NCBI RefSeq assembly: GCF_004005965.1
Contig: NZ_SACY01000005.1
Coordinates: 124,001-188,000, forward strand
Origin: Sandaracinomonas limnophila
Lineage (GTDB): Bacteria > Bacteroidota > Bacteroidia > Cytophagales > Spirosomataceae
DNA length: 64,000 bases
Direction of reading: 5' to 3'
Shown here piece by piece: positions 9,289-18,160 of the stretch. The notes beneath the pieces are model-generated. The model worked only from the letters and a program-made list of their open reading frames with translations. It did no database searches and was not told where the DNA came from. Position 1 is the first letter of the stretch; each line of letters begins with the position of its first letter. The position numbers and the translations under genes are program-made.

Positions 9289-10038
9289 TTAGCCTTTCAT
9301 AGCTGTTAACATACTTCCATATACCTGATTCAAGGATTGAATATTGGCATTTAATTTTGCCAATTCTGCCTTGAATAATTCTGCATCTTTTTCTGAAGAA
9401 ACTACTGAACCTGCAACCGAATTAATTCCAGCATAATAGGAATTTAATGCTTGCAAATGCTTGTTGGCTTCATTTATCTGTGCTTCATAAATTGAATTCA
9501 AAGAAGAAAGTTGCTCTCCAGCTTTTGCATATTGTTGAGTAAACTTTGATGCTTCTTGAGAAGAAGTAGAAATTGCCCCAATTGAATTTGCTGCATCGGA
9601 AACTGATTTGTTTAAGGCAGAAAGTGATTCCGAAGATGAATTCAAATTAGAAACAAAATCCTTCGTTGCACCTGTAACTTTAGTTATTTCTTGTAAACTA
9701 TTTGCTGTATCTGTTAAACCTTTTATACTCTTGTTAAGATTTTCAACTGCTTCAGGACTTAAACCTTGCGCAGTGCCTAAAGAAGTAACAGTAGCGCGCG
9801 TGGTATTGGGTGTGCCTCCTACTAATTCAGGGTAAACATTTTCCCACTGGTAATCTTTTTCTGGTTTTTGTTGAAGATAAAGCACCCCGAATAAAATAAA
9901 AATAGCAGCTTCTGTAAACATTCCTACCATTAACATTTCATTAGCACCTGACCAGTGTACAATTTTAAATAATGCTCCAACGATAACAACTGCTGCGCCA
10001 AAACTTGCAACAACATTAATTGATTTCTCTAAATTCAT
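9289..10038 (-). CDS. gldL: Gliding motor / type IX secretion protein GldL (PorL)
   Basis: A 249-residue inner-membrane protein with two N-terminal helices (about 6-24 and 35-54) and a cytoplasmic, helical C-terminal part rich in Ser and Asn. GldL forms the ring around two GldM helices and carries the proton path. The functional residues of the family are visible: FKIVHW (K25, H28) between the helices and E43 in the second helix (GMFTEAA), matching the essential glutamate of the Flavobacterium protein. It is followed 25 bp later by gldM. Confidence 0.95.
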   Translation of the reverse strand: MNLEKSINVVASFGAAVVIVGALFKIVHWSGANEMLMVGMFTEAAIFILFGVLYLQQKPEKDYQWENVYPELVGGTPNTTRATVTSLGTAQGLSPEAVENLNKSIKGLTDTANSLQEITKVTGATKDFVSNLNSSSESLSALNKSVSDAANSIGAISTSSQEASKFTQQYAKAGEQLSSLNSIYEAQINEANKHLQALNSYYAGINSVAGSVVSSEKDAELFKAELAKLNANIQSLNQVYGSMLTAMKG

Positions 10039-10053
10039 AAGAAATAAGGTTTA

Positions 10054-11202
10054 TTAATTTTTGGGTCTTCCTAAATAACGCATCATACATCTAAATCCAA
10101 TATATGATCTTTTTTGATTTTCTAATTCGTAAGCTCTTGTACCTGTTTCTAAATAATATCCAACATCTTTCCAAGACCCTCCTCTTATTACTTTTTTAGG
10201 ATTTTCCGGATCATTATTTACGGTATTTAAATCCCAAGAAACAGCGACTACATTATCAGAATAAGCATCTATACACCATTCCGCAACGTTACCTGACATA
10301 TTATATAATCCAAATTCGTTCGGATTGTAGGAATTAGCAGGTGCCGTATATGAATAACCATCTGAATCGTAATTACCTCTATGTGGCTTAAAATTGGCTA
10401 ATTCACATCCTACACACATCGTTAGATAGGGTCCACCCCATGGATACTTAGCTCCAATTTTTCCTCCGCGTGCTGCCCACTCCCATTCTGATTCTGAAGG
10501 CAATTCAAAACGAGGCAACATAAACATTCCTTGTTTTTTTCTGTAATCGTTCAACATATTGGAACGCCATAAACAAAAATATTTTGCAGCAGTCCAACTA
10601 ACACCAACCACAGGATACATATCATAAGCTGGAGAAGAAAAATAATACTCCAACATCGGATCCCCATTGTGGTAGGTAAAATCTTTTTTCCAAACGGTTG
10701 TATCAGGATAATATTCTGACAAAATCTTTTCCTCGCCTAATACTTGAAGAGAATCTTTAAATAAGGTATTAGTAAATTGTCGATATTCGTGATTAGTAAT
10801 TTCGGTATCATCCATAAAGAAGGCAGAAACCGTTACTCTTTTATTAAAATTTACGGCTGAATGGGTAATATCCTCATCCGCTTGACCCATCATGTAGGAT
10901 CCAGATGGTACCAATACCATACCATACGGCGTAGGTTGCGACCATCCTTTACGTTCTGTGGCAACAATTTCACCATATTCAATCCCTGGTCCTTCTTTAC
11001 CTAACTTCTTAAAGCTAAATATGCCCCCACCTTTCTTTTTTTCTTTTCCTTTGGTGCTACTTAGTGTTTTACCTTTATCCTCGCTCTTTTTCTTTCCAAA
11101 TAGTTGCGCATTTGATGTTGTAGGTGAACCTAAAAACAGTATCGCAAAAACTAAACCACAAACACTACCTTTTAACAAGTTTAATTTCATAAATGTTTTC
11201 AA
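10054..11202 (-). CDS. gldK: Type IX secretion / gliding protein GldK (SUMF1-like domain)
   Basis: A 382-residue exported protein with a signal peptide (about 1-32), a basic and Gly-rich linker (33-65), and a formylglycine-generating-enzyme-like domain: GMVLVPSGSYMMG near 95, FFMDDTEITNHEYRQF, WTAAKYFC, ELPSESEWEWAARGG, and the GFRCMMR end. Here the domain is structural: GldK forms the outer-membrane-attached ring with GldN. GldK is normally a lipoprotein. I see no lipobox cysteine (the only early Cys, C15, is in a poor context), so either a non-lipidated version is used or the true start differs. First gene of gldKLMN. Confidence 0.93.
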   Translation of the reverse strand: MKTFMKLNLLKGSVCGLVFAILFLGSPTTSNAQLFGKKKSEDKGKTLSSTKGKEKKKGGGIFSFKKLGKEGPGIEYGEIVATERKGWSQPTPYGMVLVPSGSYMMGQADEDITHSAVNFNKRVTVSAFFMDDTEITNHEYRQFTNTLFKDSLQVLGEEKILSEYYPDTTVWKKDFTYHNGDPMLEYYFSSPAYDMYPVVGVSWTAAKYFCLWRSNMLNDYRKKQGMFMLPRFELPSESEWEWAARGGKIGAKYPWGGPYLTMCVGCELANFKPHRGNYDSDGYSYTAPANSYNPNEFGLYNMSGNVAEWCIDAYSDNVVAVSWDLNTVNNDPENPKKVIRGGSWKDVGYYLETGTRAYELENQKRSYIGFRCMMRYLGRPKN

Positions 11203-11334
11203 AAATCTTTTTTCAAACGATTAGTTTACAATTAAATTGTATTTACCACTTCAAATCTTACCCTTCATCCACAAATTCCTCAAATTTAAGAGGATTTTCC
11301 TAATTTTTAACCTTTATTTTCATTTTTTTCACTC

Positions 11335-12336
11335 CTAATTAATTTTATACCGTGGGGTATTTATAGGAACTACATTATTTCTTTTTTTAATCAATTGTAA
11401 GTCAGGCAATTTGAACTTCAAAAATAATTCATGACTCAATGGGGCCTTCAAATTTTGGTTGATAAAATTTTGATCTAGAGCATATCCAAATTCTAAGCTG
11501 TTATTCAATAAATTTAAACCAAACATACCCGTTAAAGAATCATTGGATCTAAAATTGCCCCCCAACCAAAACAAATCAAAGGCTTTAACTCTCATTCCTA
11601 AGTCTAATACATTTTGACCTTGATAGCTTCTCCACTGTAAAAATGGATAGAGTGAAATTTTTTCTAAAATGGGTAATTCATAAGAAGAATGTACCAAAAA
11701 AACAGGTTGCAAATTGGTAGAGCCGTTCAAAGAGGATGTGAACGAAAAGGTAGGCGAATTTAAATGATCAATCGCTGCACCAATGGTCCAATTATTTAAG
11801 GAATAGGAAATTCCGGCTCCAAAATCTAGGCTAGATTTAGCAATAGATTTTCCTGAAATTTCGTTTGCAATAGGATCATTCGGGTCTCTTGTTTTAAAAA
11901 CTCTACCGTCGAAAGATTTTGTAGCTAGACCTGCAGAAAAACCTAAAGATATTATTCCGGATCCCATTTCTAAATGGTAGGCAGATTGAGCTCTAAGGAA
12001 TTGTAAACCTGCACCAGAGGGCGACAAGTCGTTTAAATACATGAATCCCAGTCCAACGGGTATGGGTTTTAAACTCAAGGATAAACTTGCAATGCTTGTT
12101 CCTAAATTTCCTGAACCATCATAGGTACTTTGGTACTGTGTCCATTGATTTCTGTAATTGACTTGAAAGGAACCTTCTTCCTTCAATCCTACAGAAGCTG
12201 GATTTTGGAAATTAGTTTGAAAAGAATAAAAAGAAAGCCCAGGGTTTTGTTGAGAAAAGCCATTGAAAAATGAAAATAAAACCAATGAAAAACATTGGAA
12301 AATTATTAATATATTTTTAGTTTTCAAGCTAGGCAT
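11335..12336 (-). CDS. PorP/SprF family type IX secretion membrane protein
   Basis: A 333-residue outer-membrane beta-barrel protein with a signal peptide (about 1-28). It has the PorP/SprF start QNPGLSFYSFQTNFQNPASVG, the conserved NYRNQWTQYQSTYDG strand, and repeated amphipathic strands up to the C-terminus. Family members work with type IX secreted proteins; SprF, for example, is needed for the adhesin SprB. It lies 132 bp upstream of gldK on the same strand. The two genes may be linked, but the gap suggests a separate promoter for gldK. The partner protein is unknown. Confidence 0.88.
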   Translation of the reverse strand: MPSLKTKNILIIFQCFSLVLFSFFNGFSQQNPGLSFYSFQTNFQNPASVGLKEEGSFQVNYRNQWTQYQSTYDGSGNLGTSIASLSLSLKPIPVGLGFMYLNDLSPSGAGLQFLRAQSAYHLEMGSGIISLGFSAGLATKSFDGRVFKTRDPNDPIANEISGKSIAKSSLDFGAGISYSLNNWTIGAAIDHLNSPTFSFTSSLNGSTNLQPVFLVHSSYELPILEKISLYPFLQWRSYQGQNVLDLGMRVKAFDLFWLGGNFRSNDSLTGMFGLNLLNNSLEFGYALDQNFINQNLKAPLSHELFLKFKLPDLQLIKKRNNVVPINTPRYKIN

Positions 12337-12383
12337 TTGAATTCGAAATGGAATTTAATCTCTAAAAATACCAAATTTTAACA

Positions 12384-12411
12384 TAAAAAAAAGGCCTTGA
12401 GGCCTTTTTTT
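12384..12411 (-). terminator. Intrinsic terminator after hemD
   Basis: The palindrome AAGGCC-TTGA-GGCCTT is flanked by runs of A and T on both sides. On the minus strand it begins at the hemD TAA stop and is followed by eight T, so it should terminate hemD transcripts before the PorP/SprF gene. Confidence 0.85.
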
Positions 12412-13198
12412 ATGAATTCGCTAATTTAATATATTGTTCCAAGGCACCTGTCATTGAAGGTGCATTAGGTTTTGGAGCTTCAATATCAACAATCAAGTCA
12501 GCATTTTTAACTGCTTGTGCAGTAGTTGGTCCAAAAACCGCTAAACGAGTATTGTTTTGTTTAAATTCTGGAAAATTTTCAAAAAGTGAGGTAATACCAG
12601 AAGGACTAAAGAACGCGATGATGTCGTAAAAAACATTTTCTAAATCTGATAAATCAGCAGAAACTGTTTCATACATAACGGCTTCAGTCAATTGATAATC
12701 GTTTGTTCCCATGTAATCTGGCAAATCCTTCTGACGCTTGTTTGAGCAAGGAAATAAGAATTTTTCAGTTTTATGTTTTTTAATTACCTCTAACAAATCC
12801 AAAGAAGTACGAACACCTACAAACAATTTACGTTTTCTAATTTGAACGTATTTAGCCAAATAATTTGCTGTTTGTTCTGTGATACAAAAATATTTCATAT
12901 CGGCAGGCATTTCAATTTTAGCTTCTTTGCAAATTCTAAAGAAGTGATCTATTGCATGGCGACTTGTAAAAATCACCGCAGTATGCTCTAGAATATTGAT
13001 TTTTTGTTTTCTAAAATCTTTAAAAGAAATTCCTTGAACCTCAATAAAGGGTCTGAAATCGACCTTAACACCATATTTTTTCTCAATCTCCAAATAGGGA
13101 GTCATAGACTCTTTTGGGAAAGACTGAGTAACTAAAATACTGCTAACTTTTTTTAATCTGGCCTTATCAACCGTAGCATCTGTTGGCAATACACTCAT
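12410..13198 (-). CDS. hemD: Uroporphyrinogen-III synthase
   Basis: A 262-residue HemD, which closes and inverts ring D of hydroxymethylbilane to make uroporphyrinogen III for haem synthesis in the cytoplasm. The two-lobed fold is readable: SSILVTQSFP at the start, FTSRHAIDHFF, then FLFPCSNKRQKDLPDYM, AFFSPSGITSLF, and LAVFGPTTAQAVKNA. The frame is open to 13249, but that codon falls inside the predicted -7 element (13248-13255), so ATG 13198 (MSVLPTDATV) is chosen. A terminator follows the stop directly. The DUF4271 gene is 86 bp upstream, a pairing often seen in Bacteroidota. Confidence 0.88.
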   Translation of the reverse strand: MSVLPTDATVDKARLKKVSSILVTQSFPKESMTPYLEIEKKYGVKVDFRPFIEVQGISFKDFRKQKINILEHTAVIFTSRHAIDHFFRICKEAKIEMPADMKYFCITEQTANYLAKYVQIRKRKLFVGVRTSLDLLEVIKKHKTEKFLFPCSNKRQKDLPDYMGTNDYQLTEAVMYETVSADLSDLENVFYDIIAFFSPSGITSLFENFPEFKQNNTRLAVFGPTTAQAVKNADLIVDIEAPKPNAPSMTGALEQYIKLANS

Positions 13199-13247
13199 AA
13201 AATGTAAATAATTACTTGATATAATAGATTCCTTAGAAAAGGAGTGC

Positions 13248-13255
13248 AAATATAA
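13248..13255 (-). promoter_or_regulatory. Predicted -7 element upstream of hemD
   Basis: The minus strand reads TATATTTG, an exact TAnnTTTG match, giving a leader of about 45 nt before the ATG at 13198. It rules out the longer in-frame start at 13249. Confidence 0.6.
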
Positions 13256-13284
13256 TAGATTTTTTATGATTTTTCTAACCTGAA

Positions 13285-14442
13285 TTAAATGTAATTAGGG
13301 AAAATCAATTGTCGAATTCCGAAAAACACAACTTGTCCTTCCATAAATAATAGATAAGCAGCCAATGAAATATTATTAAGGTTGAAGGAATTTTTAAATA
13401 AAAAATAAAAATACACTACTCGAACTAAAAAATAAGCATCTACCAAAAATGAAATTTGTTCTAAACTCGGTTGATAGGCACTTCCTGCAATGAAATAAAT
13501 TAAAAACAATCCAAAATACAATATGCTAAAAAATTGGATGTTGGCTTGAACTGATTTGAAAAAATGTGGCTTGGCCAATTGTTCTATTTTAAATAAACTT
13601 GTAAAAATATAATAGACCAAATACCGTCCATAAAACATCACAAATGCCAAAATAGATTTTTGGGCAACAAATAATAAAGCATCTTCAGCTTGTAAAACAT
13701 TTGAACCTAATTTTAATTGTGCACTTTCTATTGGATCTAAAATGGAATGATAAAAAGCAACAAAACTGGTTAGGAGGCTTAAACCAAACACCATCAAAAT
13801 ATTGGGAAATGCAAAAACTGAAATGAGAACGGCATCTTCCTTATAGTTAAAATTAATCCAATCGGAAAATCGAAAGAAGTAGTTGAAATTTCTTGGAAAA
13901 TATCTAAAAACGACAGAAAACAAGAACAACACTAAAATGGTACTAACCAAAAAAAAGTTATTTAACAAAGATGAGGGTCTTGACAAATAATTTAAAAATC
14001 CGTTTTGGCCTTGGTTGCCTTTAACAAGTTGTTTAATTTCCGCAGGAAAACCTTTTAAATTTTTTGCATAGATAGTGAATATTAACGTCTGATTTTGCCG
14101 ATAGGGCTTCATAAGACTGTCTAAATTAAGCAGGTATTCGGATCCTTTGCTAAGTCTTTTTTGATAAACACCGTTTACAAATAATTGAAAATCTTCTTGT
14201 GGTTTAATTTGCAAAAACGCATCATAAGTTTGATGAGTATCAAAAAGAAGAGATTTAGATTGGTAGGAAAAATGCTTAGATGCCACGTAAGGCAGATAGG
14301 TTTTCCAGCTGGGCGAATAGATATACCAATTTTTAGATAAATCCTGTTGTTCTACCCATTCATTGCCTGCATTTGCGAAATAAGATAATGAAATTAAAAG
14401 AAAAAATCCGCAAATAAACCTACTGAAAACAGTAAATTTCAT
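13285..14442 (-). CDS. DUF4271 domain-containing membrane protein
   Basis: A 385-residue protein with a signal peptide (KFTVFSRFICGFFLLISLSY, cut near ANA), a periplasmic region (about 25-160) and a C-terminal polytopic domain with about six membrane helices (about 165-385), the DUF4271 region. Function is unknown; the family is confined to Bacteroidota and often lies next to hemD, as here. ATG 14442 is preferred over the in-frame ATG at 14469, because it gives a clean signal peptide. The start codon lies inside a strong hairpin (14402-14453). It is 39 bp downstream of sucD. Confidence 0.8.
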   Translation of the reverse strand: MKFTVFSRFICGFFLLISLSYFANAGNEWVEQQDLSKNWYIYSPSWKTYLPYVASKHFSYQSKSLLFDTHQTYDAFLQIKPQEDFQLFVNGVYQKRLSKGSEYLLNLDSLMKPYRQNQTLIFTIYAKNLKGFPAEIKQLVKGNQGQNGFLNYLSRPSSLLNNFFLVSTILVLFLFSVVFRYFPRNFNYFFRFSDWINFNYKEDAVLISVFAFPNILMVFGLSLLTSFVAFYHSILDPIESAQLKLGSNVLQAEDALLFVAQKSILAFVMFYGRYLVYYIFTSLFKIEQLAKPHFFKSVQANIQFFSILYFGLFLIYFIAGSAYQPSLEQISFLVDAYFLVRVVYFYFLFKNSFNLNNISLAAYLLFMEGQVVFFGIRQLIFPNYI

Positions 14443-14453
14443 TGCGGATTTTT
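14402..14453 (-). terminator. Terminator-like hairpin spanning the DUF4271 start codon
   Basis: Perfect 12-bp arms lie at 14402-14413 and 14442-14453 (minus strand 5' arm AAAAATCCGCAA), with a second small hairpin TACTG-TTTT-CAGTA in the loop. The 3' arm ends in a T run (minus strand GGATTTTTTCTTTT). It could end sucD transcripts, or act as an attenuator, because it encloses the first codons of the next gene. Confidence 0.65.
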
Positions 14454-14481
14454 CAAAAAAAGGAATCATCCTTTTGTAAAA

Positions 14482-15360
14482 TTATTTAGCTCCCAATGCT
14501 TTCAACATAGTTTCTCCAATATCTGCTGGAGAGTACACCACGTGAATTCCACATTCTTGCATAATTTTCATTTTAGCTTCTGCTGTATCGTCTGCACCAC
14601 CAATGATAGCACCTGCATGTCCCATACGACGACCTTTAGGAGCAGTTTGTCCAGCGATGAATCCGACTACTGGCTTTCTATTTCCATCTGCCTTGATCCA
14701 ACGAGCTGCCTCAGCTTCCATTCCACCACCGATTTCACCAATCATAACGATACCCTCTGTTTCAGGATCATTCATTAATAATTCTACCGCTTCTTTGGTT
14801 GTAGTTCCAATGATTGGATCACCACCGATACCAATTGCAGTTGTTTGCCCCAAACCAGCTTTAGTCAATTGATCAACTGCTTCATAAGTTAAAGTACCTG
14901 ATTTTGAAACGATACCAACCTTACCTTTTGAGAAAATGAATCCCGGCATAATACCTACCTTACATTCATCTGCAGTCATTACACCTGGACAATTTGGTCC
15001 GATTAAACGACATTCTTTGTTTTGAATATATTCTTTCGCTACAATCATATCCTTTGTTGGGATACCTTCTGTGATACAAATAATCACTTTAATGCCCGCA
15101 TCAGCTGCTTCCATAATTGCGTCTGCAGCAAAAGCTGGTGGCACAAAAATAATAGAAGTATCCGCTCCTGTAGTACTTACAGCTTCAGCAACTGTATTAA
15201 AAATAGGACGATCTAGATGCTTTGCGCCTCCTTTTCCTGGTGTTACACCACCTACTACTTGTGTTCCATAAGCAATCATTTGCTCAGCATGGAATGTACC
15301 TTCCGTTCCGGTAAAACCTTGAACGATAATTTTTGAATTTTTGTTTACTAAAACGCTCAT
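14482..15360 (-). CDS. sucD: Succinyl-CoA ligase (ADP-forming), alpha subunit
   Basis: A 292-residue alpha subunit of succinyl-CoA synthetase, the TCA-cycle enzyme that couples succinyl-CoA and ADP (or GDP) with succinate and ATP. The CoA-binding N-terminal domain starts [16 protein letters not shown]. The loop [10 protein letters not shown], the segment [11 protein letters not shown] and the phosphorylated-histidine signature [13 protein letters not shown] near 245-257 are all present. The beta subunit gene is not in the window. It has its own good promoter (15398-15430) and is divergent from recN. Confidence 0.97.
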   Translation of the reverse strand: MSVLVNKNSKIIVQGFTGTEGTFHAEQMIAYGTQVVGGVTPGKGGAKHLDRPIFNTVAEAVSTTGADTSIIFVPPAFAADAIMEAADAGIKVIICITEGIPTKDMIVAKEYIQNKECRLIGPNCPGVMTADECKVGIMPGFIFSKGKVGIVSKSGTLTYEAVDQLTKAGLGQTTAIGIGGDPIIGTTTKEAVELLMNDPETEGIVMIGEIGGGMEAEAARWIKADGNRKPVVGFIAGQTAPKGRRMGHAGAIIGGADDTAEAKMKIMQECGIHVVYSPADIGETMLKALGAK

Positions 15361-15397
15361 TTTCTAGATTTGAATTAACTAGGCGAAAAAATTTCTC

Positions 15398-15430
15398 CAA
15401 AGGTACAAAGTAATTGATAATTTTTACCAA
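15398..15430 (-). promoter_or_regulatory. Predicted sucD promoter
   Basis: On the minus strand -33 TTGG (15430-15427), a 21-bp spacer and -7 TACCTTTG (15405-15398) fit the Bacteroidota consensus. The leader to the ATG at 15360 would be about 34 nt. Confidence 0.65.
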
Positions 15431-15478
15431 TTAAAGAGGTATCAAAATCAAATAAAAAAATCTTCCAAAGAAATTTGG

Positions 15479-15486
15479 TATCTTTG
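15479..15486 (+). promoter_or_regulatory. Predicted recN -7 element
   Basis: TATCTTTG matches TAnnTTTG and lies 17 bp before the recN ATG at 15503. This supports that start over the upstream in-frame TTG at 15488, which would begin before or at the transcript start. Confidence 0.6.
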
Positions 15487-15502
15487 ATTGGTTATTTTCA
15501 CT

Positions 15503-17158
15503 ATGCTCCAGCAACTTTTTATACAAAATTATGCGCTAATAGAATCCCTAAATTTAACTTTAGAGGATGGATTAACTGTGATTACGGGTGAAACAGGTGC
15601 TGGAAAATCAATTATTTTAGGTGCTGTACATTTATTACTGGGACAAAGAGCAGACGGCAAATCGTTATTTGACCCTGAAAAAAAATGCATCATTGAAGGC
15701 ACTTTTTCTGTTGCACAAATTGCAGGAATAGCTGAAATATTTGAAAAATACGATTTAGACTTTGAAAACCAGTGCAATATTCGGCGAGAAATCAGTCCGC
15801 AGGGGAAATCGCGTAGTTTTGTAAACGATAGTCCGGTCAATTTGGATGCCCTAAAAGAACTTGGGATTGCGCTGGTAGATATCCATTCACAGCAAGATAA
15901 TTGGTGGATGGCACATCCAGATTTTATCATCCAATTAATTGACGCCTATTCTCAAAACCATGAGGTCCTTAAAAATTATCAAAGAGCCTTCAAACAACTT
16001 CAAATTTCTCAAAAAAAATTAGAGGACTTAAAAATTCAATTTGAAAAAGGAAATCAGCAGGCTGATTTTATACAATTCCAATTGCTTGAATTACAAGAGG
16101 CTAAATTGAGTAAAGGTGAATTGGAGGAGTTGGAACAATTGGCACACAAGCTGGGAAATGCGGAACATATTCATGAGAAATTAGTTCAATTGTCGAATGC
16201 CATTAGCAATTCAGAAACATCTGCCTTAGACCAAATCAAATTTGGCCTTGGACAAGCGCAGGCCATTAGTAAATGGTCTGAGGAATACCAAAATTGGAAG
16301 GATAGAATTGAAAGTATTTGGATTGAGTTGAAGGACCTAGGTTTGGAGATTGAAAATGAGGCAGAATCTTTCCAATCGGACCCAATTTTGTTTGAAAAAA
16401 CGCAAAAAAGAATCGATTTATTGAATAGATTATTACAAAAGCATCGGGTCGATTCGATTGACAAACTTTTAAGTATACAAAGCGAATTTGAGCTTCAACA
16501 TCAATTGATTTCCAATTCAGATGAACATTTGAAATCTGCAGAAAAAGAAAATGAAATCGCTTTGGATAATGTAAAATCGACAGCAGAGCTTTTGAGTGCC
16601 ACGAGAAAAGCTTGCTTAGAAAATATAACTCAGCAATTGAAAAAAAGTATGCAATTGATGGGTATGGAAAACATTGTTTTAACTTGGGAGGTGGAGGAAA
16701 AATCTTTCTCGGAGAATGGACAAGACAAAATTCAATTAATGTTTTCTGCCAATAAAGGAATTGCTGCAAAACCATTCAAGCAAATTGCATCTGGCGGTGA
16801 ATTGAGTCGGTTAATGTTATCAATTAAAGCTCTTTTGGCTGAAAAGAAAAACATGCCAACCCTTATTTTGGATGAAATTGACACAGGCGTTTCAGGTGAT
16901 GTAGCTTTTAAAATAGCTGAAATTTTAAACCAAATGGGGAGTAATCATCAAATTATTGCCATTACTCACCTACACCAAATAGCCGCTGCAGGAAAAAAAC
17001 ATTTCTTTGTGTATAAAAATCATGAAAGTGCAAAGACTGTATCACAAATAAAGGAATTGAAATCAGATGAACGGATTGATGAAATAGCTAAAATGATTGG
17101 GGGGAATGCTGGCTATGAGAATTTGAGAGAAAATGTAAAACAATTGTTAAATCAATAA
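15503..17158 (+). CDS. recN: DNA repair protein RecN
   Basis: A 551-residue SMC-like ATPase of double-strand-break repair. Walker A GETGAGKS is at 29-36, the ABC signature ASGGELSRLML is near 430, Walker B LILDEIDTGVSG follows, and the His-loop AITHLHQIAAAG is near the end. The middle (about 150-370) is coiled-coil. The length matches the family. ATG 15503 is the first codon giving the conserved start MLQQLFIQNYALI. The stop overlaps the next ATG by 1 bp (TAATG), so it is coupled to the lipoprotein gene that follows. Confidence 0.96.
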   Translation: MLQQLFIQNYALIESLNLTLEDGLTVITGETGAGKSIILGAVHLLLGQRADGKSLFDPEKKCIIEGTFSVAQIAGIAEIFEKYDLDFENQCNIRREISPQGKSRSFVNDSPVNLDALKELGIALVDIHSQQDNWWMAHPDFIIQLIDAYSQNHEVLKNYQRAFKQLQISQKKLEDLKIQFEKGNQQADFIQFQLLELQEAKLSKGELEELEQLAHKLGNAEHIHEKLVQLSNAISNSETSALDQIKFGLGQAQAISKWSEEYQNWKDRIESIWIELKDLGLEIENEAESFQSDPILFEKTQKRIDLLNRLLQKHRVDSIDKLLSIQSEFELQHQLISNSDEHLKSAEKENEIALDNVKSTAELLSATRKACLENITQQLKKSMQLMGMENIVLTWEVEEKSFSENGQDKIQLMFSANKGIAAKPFKQIASGGELSRLMLSIKALLAEKKNMPTLILDEIDTGVSGDVAFKIAEILNQMGSNHQIIAITHLHQIAAAGKKHFFVYKNHESAKTVSQIKELKSDERIDEIAKMIGGNAGYENLRENVKQLLNQ

Positions 17159-17547
17159 TGAAAAAATACATTTTAGGAATTGGGTTGTTTTGCCTAGTGT
17201 CCGCATGTCAGGACGCAAAAGAAAAAGCTTTTGATACATTGAATCAAGAAGTAATGGAATTGCATGATAAAATCATGCCGAAATCCGAGCAATTGAGCAA
17301 TTATAAATCAAAATTAGACTCCTTGGCTAAAGGCCCGGATTCTGTTCATATAAAGAAATTGCAAATAGCCTTGGATAAAGCAGATCAATCGATGATGGAT
17401 TGGATGCATAATTTTTCATTGGACAGTTTAGACAAAATGGACCTAAAGAACAAATTAGCCTATTTGTCGGAGCAAATCACAGCCTTAAAAAACATTGACC
17501 AGTTAACCGATTCTACCTTACATGCGAGTAAAAAATACATCAAATAA
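17158..17547 (+). CDS. Small lipoprotein of unknown function
   Basis: A 129-residue protein with a lipoprotein signal (lipobox V-S-A-C, C17), then an almost wholly helical, charged body with a heptad look (EVMELHDKIMPKSEQLSNYK, later MMDWMHNFSLDSLDKM). I do not recognise a named family; similar small Bacteroidota lipoproteins carry the MMDWMHNF block. It starts on the recN stop codon and overlaps the SCO gene by 26 bp, so the four plus-strand genes from recN to the cytochrome are likely one transcript. Likely location is the periplasmic face of a membrane. Confidence 0.75.
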   Translation: MKKYILGIGLFCLVSACQDAKEKAFDTLNQEVMELHDKIMPKSEQLSNYKSKLDSLAKGPDSVHIKKLQIALDKADQSMMDWMHNFSLDSLDKMDLKNKLAYLSEQITALKNIDQLTDSTLHASKKYIK

Positions 17548-18160
17548 CTGGATATTAGGCATTTTAGGCCTTTTTATAATTGTAATTTCTTGTGAATCGA
17601 AAAGAAGCTTACCCTATTTAGGACCCAAAGAAGTAGTAGAAAAAAATGGAAAAACAGATACGATCTATCATAAAATTCCTGATTTCAAATTTTTAAATCA
17701 AGATTCGACCTGGGTGTCTCAAAAAGATTTTGATGGTAAAATATACGTAGCGGATTTCTTTTTCACCTCCTGCCCTACCATTTGTCCGAAAATGAAAACA
17801 CAGTTATTGAGGATTTATCAAAGGTACCTAAACAATCCTGATATAAAAATATTATCACATAGCATAGATCCAGATTATGACGGACCAAATGTATTGAAAA
17901 AATATGCTAACCGAATGGAAGTTGATTCAAAAAAATGGAATTTTGTCACTGGAAATAAATCAGAAATCTACAAAATTGGCCAAAAATCCTACATGGTATC
18001 CGCACAAGAAGACCCAAACGAGGCAGGAGGATTCGTTCATAGTGGGGCCTTTATTTTAGTAGATAAAAATAGACATGTAAGAGGAATATATGATGGTACT
18101 AAAGAACCAGAAGTAAATAAATTAATTGAAGATATTGAAATTTTATTACATGAAAAATAG
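17522..18160 (+). CDS. SCO1/SenC family copper chaperone (lipoprotein)
   Basis: A 212-residue protein with an N-terminal membrane or lipoprotein signal (V-I-S-C, C24) and a thioredoxin-like SCO domain. The copper-binding CxxxC is FTSCPTICP (C84, C88) and the distant His is in FVHSGAF (H173). SCO proteins deliver copper to the CuA centre of cytochrome oxidase or act as thiol reductases. The gene is followed, with a 11-bp overlap, by a cytochrome c lipoprotein, which supports a respiratory role. No oxidase genes are in the window. Start codon ATG 17522 overlaps the preceding gene. Confidence 0.9.
   Translation: MRVKNTSNNWILGILGLFIIVISCESKRSLPYLGPKEVVEKNGKTDTIYHKIPDFKFLNQDSTWVSQKDFDGKIYVADFFFTSCPTICPKMKTQLLRIYQRYLNNPDIKILSHSIDPDYDGPNVLKKYANRMEVDSKKWNFVTGNKSEIYKIGQKSYMVSAQEDPNEAGGFVHSGAFILVDKNRHVRGIYDGTKEPEVNKLIEDIEILLHEK

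Noticed and set aside
12410-13249. Longer hemD from 13249.
   Set aside because: The extra 17 residues do not belong to HemD and the codon falls inside a TAnnTTTG element.
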